The position numbers and the translations under genes are program-made. Shown here piece by piece: positions 26,702 to 35,244 of a stretch of 64,000 nt of DNA. Within the stretch, counting starts at the first letter, position 1, and the number at the start of each line of letters is the position of its first letter. Origin of the DNA: Sphingomonas cannabina (GTDB lineage Bacteria > Pseudomonadota > Alphaproteobacteria > Sphingomonadales > Sphingomonadaceae); the NCBI RefSeq assembly GCF_021391395.1, contig NZ_CP090059.1:4263001-4327000 (forward strand), in the 5' to 3' direction. The notes below the pieces were generated by a model. It searched no databases. It saw only the letters and a program-made list of their open reading frames with translations, and had not been told where the DNA came from.

Positions 26702-28489
26702 ATGACCGCGCTTCACCGCCACCCCCTGTTCGCGCCGGTCGCCATCGGCTGGGCCATCGCCGCGGCCGTGCTGACTCTGGTTGCCGCTCGCTCGATCGCC
26801 CATCTCTGGTTCCCCGATGCCGACGACGCGATGCGCCTGCTCCAGGTGCGCGACTGGCTCGCGGGACAGAGCTGGTGGGACGTCAGCCAGCACCGGCTGT
26901 GGGGCGGCCATTTCGCGATGCACTGGTCGCGTCTGGTCGATCTACCGCTTGCGGCGGTGATGCTCGCGTTTGACCCGCTGGTCGGCCCTGCCGCCTCGAA
27001 CCGAATCGCGATGACGCTGGTGCCGCTGTTGACGCTGCTCGTGGTGATGGCGCTCGGCGCCGAACTGACCCGCCGGCTGGCCGGCCTGGAGCGGGCAAAG
27101 CTGGCCGTGCTGCTGGCACCCCTGTCGGTACCGCTCCTCTTTCAGCTGCGGCCGCTCCGGATCGACCATCATGGTTGGCAGATCGCGCTGGCGATGCTTG
27201 CCGCGGTAGTGCTGGTCGGCCGGCCTTCCGCGCGATCTGGAGTGATCATGGGCGGGGCGCTGGCGGTGCTGCTGACGATATCGCTCGAAGGGCTGCCGGT
27301 CAGCGCCGTGATGATCGCGATGGCGATGCTGGCATGGGCGTTCGACCCGACGCGGCGGCCGCAGGCGATGGCCTTGATGGGAACGCTTGCGGGCGGGATC
27401 GTCCTGCTCCACGTCGCGACCCGTGGACCAGCGATGTTCCAGCCGGCCTGCGACGCCGTCGCGCCAGCCTGGATCGTCGCGATTTGGGTGGCAGCGACCG
27501 GCTTCGGCGCGGCGATGCTCGTGCCCGCCCGATCTCTCGTCGCGCGCCTTGCCCTGCTGACGCTGGCCGGCGGTGCGGCGCTGGCGGCGCTCGTTGGCAT
27601 GGCGCCGGACTGTGTACGCGGCCCCTTCGCCTCACTCGATCCGCTCGTCTATCGCTTCTGGTATCAGAACGTCTCGGAAGGGCTGCCGATATGGCAGCAG
27701 ACGCTGGCCTGGGCACTGATGACGGCGGGCTTTCCGGTGGTCGGGCTGATGGGCACGATCCTCGCCCGGCGCGGTGCCGCCGGACCCGAGCGCGTGCGCT
27801 GGACGATGATGCTGGGGCTCGCGAGCGCATCGTTTGCGCTATCGCTGCTAGTGATCCGCACCGGCGCCACTGCCAATGCGCTGGCGCTTCCCGGGGGCGC
27901 ATGGCTTCTCCACGCGATGCTGGTGCGTGCGCGTGCCGTGAGGTCGCTGCTGCCGCGCATTGCCGCCACTGCCGGCGCGCTGGTCGCGGCAGCGCCGGGA
28001 CTGGCGGCGGGCGGGCTCTTCGACCTGCGGGCCTCGCCGGTCACCTTCCCGGTCGCCCCGCTCACCCGTCCGCCATGCACCCATTCGCAGGAGATGGCCG
28101 ATCTCGCGCAGCTCCCGCCGTCGCTGCTGTTCGCGCCGATCGACGCGACGCCAGCGCTGATAGGCTGGACCAGCCATCGCGCCATCGCCGGCGGCTATCA
28201 CCGCAATGTCGCGGCAATGCACCGAGTTATCGCCACCTTCATCGCCGATCCGGAGGAGGCGCATCGATCGGTGCTGGCGAGCGGAGCACGCTACGTCGTC
28301 GGTTGCCCCGGCGAGAACGAGACCGAGATCTACAAATCCGCGGCCCCGAACGGTTTCTGGGCTCAGCTGGAACGCGGCGAGCGGTTCGACTGGCTCGAAC
28401 CGGTGCCGATCGCCCATTCGCCGGTCCTCGCCTGGCGTGTCGTCTATCCGTCAAAGCACGGCTTGTCCCAAGGGGGGTCTCGCCCCTAG
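26702..28489 (+). CDS. Polytopic membrane protein, GT-C glycosyltransferase-like
   Basis: The 595-residue protein has about 11-12 membrane helices in the first ~430 residues and a soluble C-terminal domain (about residues 440-595). The first outer loop contains WFPDADDAMRLLQVRDWLAGQSWWDVSQHRL. Its DxDD acidic cluster resembles the DxD/ExD loop of STT3- and PMT-like GT-C enzymes that use polyprenyl-phosphate sugars. The C-terminal domain has a CTHSQEMADLAQLPPSLLFAPIDATPALI stretch also seen in such proteins. I infer a glycan or lipid glycosyltransferase of the inner membrane. It starts 15 bp after the FAD oxidoreductase and is probably co-transcribed. Confidence 0.75.
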   Translation: MTALHRHPLFAPVAIGWAIAAAVLTLVAARSIAHLWFPDADDAMRLLQVRDWLAGQSWWDVSQHRLWGGHFAMHWSRLVDLPLAAVMLAFDPLVGPAASNRIAMTLVPLLTLLVVMALGAELTRRLAGLERAKLAVLLAPLSVPLLFQLRPLRIDHHGWQIALAMLAAVVLVGRPSARSGVIMGGALAVLLTISLEGLPVSAVMIAMAMLAWAFDPTRRPQAMALMGTLAGGIVLLHVATRGPAMFQPACDAVAPAWIVAIWVAATGFGAAMLVPARSLVARLALLTLAGGAALAALVGMAPDCVRGPFASLDPLVYRFWYQNVSEGLPIWQQTLAWALMTAGFPVVGLMGTILARRGAAGPERVRWTMMLGLASASFALSLLVIRTGATANALALPGGAWLLHAMLVRARAVRSLLPRIAATAGALVAAAPGLAAGGLFDLRASPVTFPVAPLTRPPCTHSQEMADLAQLPPSLLFAPIDATPALIGWTSHRAIAGGYHRNVAAMHRVIATFIADPEEAHRSVLASGARYVVGCPGENETEIYKSAAPNGFWAQLERGERFDWLEPVPIAHSPVLAWRVVYPSKHGLSQGGSRP

Positions 28490-28491
28490 AA

Positions 28492-28511
28492 GCCCCCGGA
28501 TGACCGGGGGC
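28492..28511 (+). promoter_or_regulatory. Perfect hairpin with a start codon in its loop
   Basis: GCCCCCGG (28492-28499) pairs perfectly with CCGGGGGC (28504-28511). The 4-nt loop is ATGA, which contains the only suitable start codon of the next membrane protein gene. It also lies just after the stop codon of the preceding gene, so it could be a translation-control hairpin or a weak terminator (no T-run follows). Confidence 0.6.
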
Positions 28512-30140
28512 ACAGATAAGCTTCATTGGTGGCAGACGCGCTGGTTCGTCGTCGCGGCGGCGATCATCGCGATGATTCCGCTCGTCTGGCCCGACGTGCC
28601 GCCGCTGGTCGACCTGCCCGGCCATATGGCGCGCTACCGCGTGCAGCTGAGCCACGGGCAATATCCCTGGCTGACCGAATGGTACAACTTCCGCTGGAGC
28701 CTGATCGGCAATCTGGGCGTCGATCTGCTGATCATCCCGCTCGCGCCGGTCGTCGGGCTGGAGTTCGCGGTCAAGCTGATCGTCATGGCGATCCCGGCGC
28801 TGATCGCGCTCGGCTTCCTGTGGATCGCGCGCGAGGTGCATGGGCGTATCCCTCCGACCGCGCTGTTCGCGCTGCCGCTCGCCTACAGCTACCCCTTCCA
28901 CTTCGGCTTCGTGAACTTCGCGCTGGCGATGGGCCTCGCGCTCAACGCCTTCGCCTTGTGGCTGCGGCTCGCGCGGACCGGGCATCTCGAGCTGCGGGCG
29001 GCCCTGTTCGTGCCGATCGGCGCGGTGATCTGGCTTGCCCACACCTATGGCTGGGGCACGCTGGGCGTGCTCTGCTTCTCGGCGGAACTCATCCGCCAGC
29101 ATGACCTGAGGCGAGACCGCAGCGGCGTGATCGCGCGCTGGGTGGTGCCGTGGTTCCATGCGGTGCTGCACTGCCTGCCGCTGGTTCCGCCCGCGCTGCT
29201 GATGGTGCTGTGGCGCAGCGGCCATGTCTCCGGCCAGACCGCCGACTGGTTCAACTGGCGGGCGAAGGCGATGTGGGTGCTGATGATCCTGCGCGACCGC
29301 TGGATCACCTTCGACATCGCCTCACTGGCGGTGCTGCTGCTCGTGCTGTTCAAGGGCGTGCGCGATCCCAACATCCAATATTCGCGCAACCTGCTGCTGT
29401 CGGGACTGTTCCTCGCCGCCGTGTTCGTGCTGCTGCCGCGCATCATCTTCGGTTCGGCCTATGCCGACATGCGCCTCGCGCCGTTCATGCTCGGCATCGG
29501 GCTGGTCGCGCTCAGGCCGAAGCCCGGCATGTCGATGCGCGGCGCCGCCGTGCTCGCGGTGGGGGGCCTCTCCTTCTTCCTCGTGCGAATCGGCGGCACC
29601 ACGATCAGCTATTGGCTCTACGACCGCGATTACGACCGCGAGCTCAAGGCGCTCGATCACCTACCGGTCGGCGCCCGGCTGGTCAGCTTCGTCGGCGAGA
29701 CCTGCTACAACGAATGGAAGATGACGCGCCTCCAGCACCTGCCGGGGCTCGCGACGGTGCGGCGGCTCGCCTACACCAACGACCAATGGTCGATGCCGGG
29801 CGCGCAGCTGCTGACGGTGCGCTACCGCGCCGCCATTCCTTTCTCGCACGATCCCTCGCAGATCACCACCAGCGTGCAATGCCCGCGCGAATGGTGGCGG
29901 CCGATCGCGGTCAGCCTCGCGCGCTTCCCCAGACGGGCGTTCGACTATGTCTGGGTGATCCGCCCGCCGGCCTATGACAAAAGGCTGGAGGCCGGGCTGA
30001 TCCCGGTATGGCGTCAGGGCAATTCGGCGCTGTTCAAGGTCGACCACAGCGTGCCCCGCGCGCAGCTCTCGCCCAGGGACCTCGGCCCCTATCCCGAGCT
30101 CTACCAGCGCATCCAGGTCATGGTGCGCCGCACCTCCTGA
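28500..30140 (+). CDS. Polytopic membrane protein, putative glycan-processing, hypothetical
   Basis: The 546-residue protein has about ten membrane helices up to residue ~370 and a soluble C-terminal part. An early loop PPLVDLPGHMARYRVQLSHGQYPWLTEWYNFRWSLIGNLGVDLL carries a conserved-looking Asp-Leu-Pro-Gly-His, as seen in uncharacterised GT-C-like membrane proteins. There is no recognised catalytic motif. The start at 28500 is in the loop of a perfect hairpin; the next in-frame ATG lies inside the first membrane segment, so 28500 is the best choice. It is the third gene of the run beginning with the FAD oxidoreductase. Its last 23 bp overlap the convergent GNAT gene. Confidence 0.75.
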   Translation: MTGGTDKLHWWQTRWFVVAAAIIAMIPLVWPDVPPLVDLPGHMARYRVQLSHGQYPWLTEWYNFRWSLIGNLGVDLLIIPLAPVVGLEFAVKLIVMAIPALIALGFLWIAREVHGRIPPTALFALPLAYSYPFHFGFVNFALAMGLALNAFALWLRLARTGHLELRAALFVPIGAVIWLAHTYGWGTLGVLCFSAELIRQHDLRRDRSGVIARWVVPWFHAVLHCLPLVPPALLMVLWRSGHVSGQTADWFNWRAKAMWVLMILRDRWITFDIASLAVLLLVLFKGVRDPNIQYSRNLLLSGLFLAAVFVLLPRIIFGSAYADMRLAPFMLGIGLVALRPKPGMSMRGAAVLAVGGLSFFLVRIGGTTISYWLYDRDYDRELKALDHLPVGARLVSFVGETCYNEWKMTRLQHLPGLATVRRLAYTNDQWSMPGAQLLTVRYRAAIPFSHDPSQITTSVQCPREWWRPIAVSLARFPRRAFDYVWVIRPPAYDKRLEAGLIPVWRQGNSALFKVDHSVPRAQLSPRDLGPYPELYQRIQVMVRRTS

Positions 30141-31260
30141 ACGGGCCGAGCTCGCCCAGGAATTCCTGCTCGTGCTCGATCGCCTGCCGCTCGCGCACCA
30201 GGAAATCAGCGACGGCGCGGCGGAAGTTCGGATCGGGGATATAGTGCGCCGACCAGGTGGTGACGGGTAGATAGCCGCGCGCCAGCTTGTGCTCTCCCTG
30301 CGCGCCCGCCTCGACGGTCTTGAGGCCCCGCGCGATCGCCGCATCGATCGCCTGATAATAGCAAAGCTCGAAGTGGAGGAATGGCACCTCCTCGGTACAA
30401 CCCCAATAGCGGCCGTAGAGCGTGTCCTCGCCGATCAGGTTGAGGGCCCCCGCGATCGGCCGGCCGTGGCGCTCGGCGAGGATCAGCAGGCACCGGTCCG
30501 CCATCACCTCCCCCAACAGCGAGAAGAAAGCGCGGGTGAGATAGGGCCGCCCCCATTTGCGCGATCCGGTGTCCTGATAGAAACGCCAGAAGACATCCCA
30601 ATGCGCCTCGGTAAGGTCGCGGCCGGTGACATGACGGATCGTCAGCCCCTCCACCGCCGCCGCCCGCTCGCGCCGGATCGCCTTGCGCTTGCGCGAGGCA
30701 AGCTCGCCCAGGAACGCGTCGAAGCTCCGATAGCCGTGGTTCGCCCAGTGGAACTGCGTGCCGGTGCGGATCAGCCAGCCCGCCGCCTCGAACAGCGGCA
30801 CCTGATCGGGCGCGACGAAGGTGGCGTGTGCCGAGGACAGGCCATGCTGATCGGTCACCGCCTCCAGCGCCGCGATCAGCGCGGGAGCCTGCGCCTCATC
30901 GCGCAACAGCAGTCGCGGCCCCGGCACCGGCGAGAAGGGCACCGCCACCTGCAGCTTGGGATAATAGCGCCCGCCCGCCCGCTCCCAGGCATCGGCCCAG
31001 CCATGGTCGAACACATATTCGCCCTGGCTGTGGCTCTTGGCATAGGCAGGCGCAATCGCCGCCGCCCGGCCGTCCGTGCCCTCGACCACGACCGGCAGCG
31101 CCTGCCATCCGCTCATGCCTCCGACGGAGCCCGACCGTTCGAGGATCGAGAGGAAGGCGTGGCTGACGAACGGGTTGGAGCTGCCGGCGCAGGCATCCCA
31201 CTCGGCGGCGGGGATCGACGAGACGCCGTCGGCGATGCGGGCAGTGACGGGGGAGCTCAC
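30118..31260 (-). CDS. GNAT/FemAB-like N-acyltransferase (peptidogalycan biosynthesis family)
   Basis: The 380-residue protein matches the family annotated as GNAT or peptidogalycan biosynthesis proteins. It has NPFVSHAFLSILERSGSVGGMSGW at the start, then YSKSHSQGEYVFDHGWADA-like AYAKSHSQGEYVFDHGWADAWERAGG, FLGELASRKRKAIRRER in the middle, and VPFLHFELCYYQAIDAAIARGLKTVEAGAQGEHKLARGYLP near the end. It is two tandem GNAT-fold halves. The substrate is unknown. Its ATG overlaps the stop of the mechanosensitive channel gene (31257-31260), making it the last gene of the sseA-metC-mscS-GNAT operon. Confidence 0.87.
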   Translation of the reverse strand: MSSPVTARIADGVSSIPAAEWDACAGSSNPFVSHAFLSILERSGSVGGMSGWQALPVVVEGTDGRAAAIAPAYAKSHSQGEYVFDHGWADAWERAGGRYYPKLQVAVPFSPVPGPRLLLRDEAQAPALIAALEAVTDQHGLSSAHATFVAPDQVPLFEAAGWLIRTGTQFHWANHGYRSFDAFLGELASRKRKAIRRERAAAVEGLTIRHVTGRDLTEAHWDVFWRFYQDTGSRKWGRPYLTRAFFSLLGEVMADRCLLILAERHGRPIAGALNLIGEDTLYGRYWGCTEEVPFLHFELCYYQAIDAAIARGLKTVEAGAQGEHKLARGYLPVTTWSAHYIPDPNFRRAVADFLVRERQAIEHEQEFLGELGPFRRCGAP

Positions 31261-32573
31261 GCGCGCGATGTAGGATCATCCTGCGCCGACGCCAGTCCGG
31301 CAGCGACTTGGCGGCCACCCGCGATCCGCACGTCGCTGCGCGGATAGGGCACGACGATCCCATGCTCCTTGAACAGCCGCCACAGCCGGTTGAGCACGTC
31401 CGACCTGACGTTGCCGACCCCGCTCTGCGGATCGTTGATCCACACCAATATGTCGTGCTCGACCGCATATTCGCCGAACGCGGTCACCCAGACGTTGGAC
31501 GGCGGCGTGTCGAGCACGCGCGGGCTTTCCTTCGCCGCGCGCAGCATCAGCGCCTGCGCGAGCTCGAGGTCGCAGTCATAGGCGACACGAACCGGGATGC
31601 GCACGCGGACGTTGGTGTCGGTATAGGACCAGTTTTCCACCTCCTGGGTCATCAGGATTTCGTTGGGGATCAAATGCTCCTTGCCGTCGCGAGTCACCAC
31701 GCTGACGGCGCGGACGCCGATCTTGTTGACCCAGCCGAAGCTGTCGCCGACGACGATGACGTCGCCCGGCTTGATCGAGCGGTCCATGAGCAGGATGATC
31801 CCGGCGATCAGGTTGCCCACCGTCTTCTGGAGGCCGAAGCCGATCGCCAGCCCCATCGCGCCCGAGAACACCGCGAAGGTGGTGAGATCGATCCCCAGCA
31901 GGTCGACCGCGAAGAAGAAGGCGACCACCACCGCCGCGATGGCGATCAGCTTCTGCGCGAGCAGCCGCTGGGTGGGATCGAGTCCGCGCGCGCCCTCCAG
32001 CGCCTGCGCGGTCGCGCGGTTGACGAGGCGGACGAGGGCATAGAGCAGCACCGCCGCCACCAGCAGGCTGACCAATGTCAGCAGCGACAGCCGCCGCGAC
32101 CCGATCTCCACCGCGATCGCGTCGAGAGTCGTGGTGATCGGCGCCAGCCCGCCCACCGCATGGCGCAGCAGCGCGGTGAACACCACCGCCGCCACACTCC
32201 ACGCGATCCAACGCGACAGGCGGACGCCGCGCAGCAGCTCGACCATCGCCAGCGCCCCGGCCGCGCCGAGCGCCACGCCGATGCCGGCATCGGCCAGCGG
32301 GTGCCAGGGCCAGGCGCGCGACAGGATCGCCAGCAGCAGCGCGGCGGTGCCGTGACGCACGATCGCGCACAGCCGCTTGCCGACGCCTGCGCCGTGCTCG
32401 CCGACGCGTGCGGTCCACAGCGCCGTCGCGCGCGGACCGAGAGTCCGCCCCGCCAGCCAGCCGAGCGCAAGCGCCGCGACGACCAGCGCCAGCGCGATGC
32501 CGGCCTCGCCCAGCTCGGCCGGGGTCGGCTCCGCCAGACCCTTGGCCGCGAGCCAGGCGCCGGCCCGGCTCAT
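31257..32573 (-). CDS. Mechanosensitive ion channel (MscS family)
   Basis: The 438-residue protein has about six membrane helices before a typical MscS core: the pore helix and beta domain GAMGLAIGFGLQKTVGNLIAGIILLMDRSIKPGDVIVVGDSFGWVNKIGVRAVSVVTRDGKEHLIPN. A C-terminal alpha/beta cage domain ends about residue 420. It opens under membrane tension to release solutes during osmotic downshift. The start at MSRAGAWLAAKG overlaps the metC stop (ATGA, 32570-32573), and its own stop overlaps the GNAT start. The longer N-terminal extension up to 32681 is low-complexity antisense to metC. Confidence 0.93.
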   Translation of the reverse strand: MSRAGAWLAAKGLAEPTPAELGEAGIALALVVAALALGWLAGRTLGPRATALWTARVGEHGAGVGKRLCAIVRHGTAALLLAILSRAWPWHPLADAGIGVALGAAGALAMVELLRGVRLSRWIAWSVAAVVFTALLRHAVGGLAPITTTLDAIAVEIGSRRLSLLTLVSLLVAAVLLYALVRLVNRATAQALEGARGLDPTQRLLAQKLIAIAAVVVAFFFAVDLLGIDLTTFAVFSGAMGLAIGFGLQKTVGNLIAGIILLMDRSIKPGDVIVVGDSFGWVNKIGVRAVSVVTRDGKEHLIPNEILMTQEVENWSYTDTNVRVRIPVRVAYDCDLELAQALMLRAAKESPRVLDTPPSNVWVTAFGEYAVEHDILVWINDPQSGVGNVRSDVLNRLWRLFKEHGIVVPYPRSDVRIAGGRQVAAGLASAQDDPTSRA

Positions 32574-33757
32574 CCCCGCGCCGCCCGCCACGCGGCCAGG
32601 CCGGCGTCGAGATCGGCGATGAGGTCGTCGGGGTCCTCCAGCCCGATCGACAGGCGGACCAGCGGCCCATGGCCTTCCCATCGGGTCGCGGTGCGGTAAC
32701 GCTCCGGATCGACCGGGATCGCCAGACTCTCGAACCCGCCCCAGCTGTAGCCGATACCGAATAGCTCGAGCGTGTCGATCAGGGCGGCGCGCTCGGCCTC
32801 GCCGCCGCCGGCCAGCTCGAACGAGAACAGTCCGGCGCCGCCCTTGAAGTCGCGGACGAACAGGTCATGGCCGGGACAGTCGGGCAAAGCCGGATGGAGC
32901 ACGCGCGTAACCTCCGGCCGCTCCTTCAACCATTCGGCGATGCGCAGCGCGCTCGCGGCATGGCGCTCCAGCCGCACCGCCATGGTCCGGAGTCCGCGGC
33001 TACCGAGCCAGGCATCGTCCGGGCTCGCCGTCTGGCCGAGCTGATAGCTCGTCGCGCGCAGCCGCTGCCAATGCTCCTCGGTGGTGGTGACCGATCCCAG
33101 CATCACGTCGGAATGGCCGGCGATGTATTTGGTGCAGGCCAGGATCGAGAAATCGACCCCCATGCCGATCGCCGGCAGCCCGAGCGGCGTTGCCCAGGTG
33201 TTGTCGATCAGCGTGACGACGCCGCGCGCCTTGGCCGCCGCGACGATCGCCGGCACATCCTGCACCTCGAAGGTGAGGCTGCCCGGGCTCTCCATGAAGA
33301 TCGCGCGGGTGTTCTCCCCGATCAGCCCGGCAATATCGCCGCCGATCAACGGATCGTAGTAGCGCGTGGTGACGCCGAAGCTCTTGAGCAGCCCGTTCGC
33401 GAAATTGCGGGTCGGGTCATAGGCACTGTCCACCAGCAGCAGCTCGTCGCCCGGCCGCAGCACGGAGAGCAGCGCCGTCGACACCGCCGCGACGCCGGAG
33501 GGATAGAGCAAAGTCGCGTGCGCCCCCGGCTCCAGCTCGGTCAGCGCCTCGGCGAGCGACCATTGGGTCGGCGTCCCGCGGCGGCCGTAGAACAGGCGGT
33601 GATGGGTGTCGCGCGCGGCGCCGGCGCGCAGGTCCGCGACCGAATCGTAGAGGATGGTCGAGGCACGCCACACCGGCGGGCTGACGATGCCGTGCGTCCA
33701 TTCCTCGCGCCGGCCGGCGGTGATCGTCTTGGTGGCGGACTTATGCTCGCCGCTCAT
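32570..33757 (-). CDS. metC: Cystathionine beta-lyase
   Basis: The 395-residue PLP enzyme belongs to the Cys/Met metabolism family. Signatures are YGRRGTPTQWSLAEALTELE near the N-terminus, YPSGVAAVSTALLSVLRPGDELLLVDSAYDPTRNFA, VTLIDNTWATPLGL, and the PLP lysine in ILACTKYIAGHSDVMLGSV. It cleaves cystathionine to homocysteine, pyruvate and ammonia in methionine synthesis. The start at 33757 overlaps the sseA stop (ATGA). Placement after a sulfurtransferase supports a sulfur amino-acid role; cystathionine gamma-type activity cannot be excluded, but the YGRRGTPT form favours beta-lyase. Confidence 0.92.
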   Translation of the reverse strand: MSGEHKSATKTITAGRREEWTHGIVSPPVWRASTILYDSVADLRAGAARDTHHRLFYGRRGTPTQWSLAEALTELEPGAHATLLYPSGVAAVSTALLSVLRPGDELLLVDSAYDPTRNFANGLLKSFGVTTRYYDPLIGGDIAGLIGENTRAIFMESPGSLTFEVQDVPAIVAAAKARGVVTLIDNTWATPLGLPAIGMGVDFSILACTKYIAGHSDVMLGSVTTTEEHWQRLRATSYQLGQTASPDDAWLGSRGLRTMAVRLERHAASALRIAEWLKERPEVTRVLHPALPDCPGHDLFVRDFKGGAGLFSFELAGGGEAERAALIDTLELFGIGYSWGGFESLAIPVDPERYRTATRWEGHGPLVRLSIGLEDPDDLIADLDAGLAAWRAARG

Positions 33758-34593
33758 GCCGCCGCTCCCGTCGCCTTGGGCGTGGAAGGATCGGCGCCCC
33801 ATTCCGACCAGCTGCCGTCGTAAAGCGGCACCTCGTGTCCCAGCAGATGCGCGCCGAACACCAGCACTGCGGCGGTGACGCCGGAGCCGCAGGTGGCAAC
33901 GAACGGCCGGTCCGGATCGATGCCGGCGCCGGTGAAGGCGGCGCGGAGCACGTCGCCGCGCTTCCAGGTCTCGTCGGGATGGAACAGGCTGTCCTGCGGC
34001 AAGCTCAATGACCCGGGGATGTGGCCGGGCGCCACCCCGGCACGCGGCTCGGGCGAGCTGCCGGCGAAGCGCGCCGCCGAACGGGCGTCGGCGATCGGCG
34101 TCCCCTCCGCCAAGGCCGCCTTCATCCGCGCGAGGTCGCGGACCTCGCCGCTTCCGAGCGTGGCGATGAAATGGCCCGGCGCCGGCTGCTCGTCGCCGCT
34201 CGCCACCGGCCGCCCCTCCGCCAACCATTTCGGCAGCCCGCCGTCGAGGATGGCGACCCGTTTCGCTCCGAACAGCCGCAGCATCCACCAGATGCGCGCG
34301 GCGCTATGGTGCGGGGAATTGTCGTAGACGACGATGCGATCGTCGTTGGACAGCCCCAGCGCCGAGGCCGCTCGTCCGAACGCCTCGGCGGTGGGAAGCA
34401 TGTGCGGCAGCGGGCTCGCCGGATCGGACACCGCCTCCAGCGCCATGAACACCGCGCCGGGGATATGCGCCGCACGATATTCGGCGGCGGCGTCGCGGCC
34501 ATAGTCGGGCAGGATGAATGTCGCATCGACGATGCGGAGATCGCCCGCGCCCATCGCGTCGGCGAGCCATTGAGTGGAGACCAGCGAGTCCAT
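33754..34593 (-). CDS. sseA: 3-mercaptopyruvate sulfurtransferase
   Basis: The 279-residue protein has two rhodanese domains. The N-terminal one starts [32 protein letters not shown]. The C-terminal one holds the active-site cysteine in [13 protein letters not shown], the CG(S/T)GVTA loop typical of mercaptopyruvate rather than thiosulfate sulfurtransferases. It moves sulfur from 3-mercaptopyruvate to thiols or cyanide. It is the first gene of a four-gene chain in which each start codon overlaps the previous stop, followed by metC, mscS and GNAT. It is divergent from queF with about 70 bp between them. Confidence 0.94.
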   Translation of the reverse strand: MDSLVSTQWLADAMGAGDLRIVDATFILPDYGRDAAAEYRAAHIPGAVFMALEAVSDPASPLPHMLPTAEAFGRAASALGLSNDDRIVVYDNSPHHSAARIWWMLRLFGAKRVAILDGGLPKWLAEGRPVASGDEQPAPGHFIATLGSGEVRDLARMKAALAEGTPIADARSAARFAGSSPEPRAGVAPGHIPGSLSLPQDSLFHPDETWKRGDVLRAAFTGAGIDPDRPFVATCGSGVTAAVLVFGAHLLGHEVPLYDGSWSEWGADPSTPKATGAAA

Positions 34594-34664
34594 GGCCCGG
34601 CTCTAACGGCGGCAAGGCGGAGCGTCGAGTTTTCCTCGGGGCCCTTCCGCCCTACATGGGAGCA

Positions 34665-35111
34665 ATGACTCCGATCCACCTTGGCCAGTCCAGCAGCCTG
34701 CCGGCCTCTCCCGAAGAGGCCGTGCTCGATTATGTCCCCAACCCGCGCGCCGGTACCCGTTATCTGGTGCGCTTCGCGGCGCCCGAGTTCACCTCGCTCT
34801 GCCCGATCACCGGCCAGCCCGACTTCGCGCATCTGGTGATCGACTATGTGCCGGATGCGACCATCGTCGAATCCAAGTCGCTCAAGCTGTTCCTCGGCAG
34901 CTTCCGCAACCACGGCGCCTTCCACGAGGACTGCACCGTCGGCATCGGCCAGCGGCTGTTCGAAGAGATGAAGCCGCATTGGCTCAGGATCGGCGGCTAT
35001 TGGTATCCGCGCGGCGGCATCCCGATCGACGTGTTCTGGCAGTCGGGCTCGCCGCCCGCCGACGTGTGGGTCCCGGCGCAGGACGTCCCCGGCTACCGGG
35101 GGCGCGGCTGA
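34665..35111 (+). CDS. queF: NADPH-dependent 7-cyano-7-deazaguanine reductase (preQ1 synthase)
   Basis: The 148-residue protein is a unimodular (YkvM-type) QueF. The catalytic Cys is in [22 protein letters not shown], the QueF motif [22 protein letters not shown] is complete, and the C-terminal [14 protein letters not shown] is typical. It reduces preQ0 to preQ1 in queuosine biosynthesis. The start at 34665 (MTPIHLGQ) fits the family; an ATG at 34656 would add three residues. No other que gene is adjacent. Confidence 0.96.
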   Translation: MTPIHLGQSSSLPASPEEAVLDYVPNPRAGTRYLVRFAAPEFTSLCPITGQPDFAHLVIDYVPDATIVESKSLKLFLGSFRNHGAFHEDCTVGIGQRLFEEMKPHWLRIGGYWYPRGGIPIDVFWQSGSPPADVWVPAQDVPGYRGRG

Positions 35112-35143
35112 GCGCGTCCGCACCACGTCTGGCGGATTCTTTA

Positions 35144-35158
35144 TGTTGCATTGCAACA
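35144..35158. promoter_or_regulatory. Perfect palindrome TGTTGCA-T-TGCAACA upstream of the GT4-GH130 pair
   Basis: Two 7-bp arms flank one base. The half-site TGTTGCATT recurs at 35222-35230, 23 bp before the glycosyltransferase gene ATG and 78 bp after the first. A dimeric repressor or activator binding both sites is plausible (LacI- or GntR-type). The region 35112-35244 otherwise holds the promoter; I cannot place the -10 and -35 boxes with confidence. Confidence 0.5.
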
Positions 35159-35244
35159 GACAAGAAACCATCTTGCTTTGCGAACGTTCTCCGAAGGTTA
35201 GGCACAGCGCTCCATAACCTGTGTTGCATTCGCGAAGGGTAGAG

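Noticed and set aside
32574..32681. N-terminal extension of the mechanosensitive channel
   Set aside because: The extra 36 residues are Arg/Pro/Gly-rich and antisense-like within metC; the ATG at 32573 overlapping the metC stop gives the expected membrane N-terminus.
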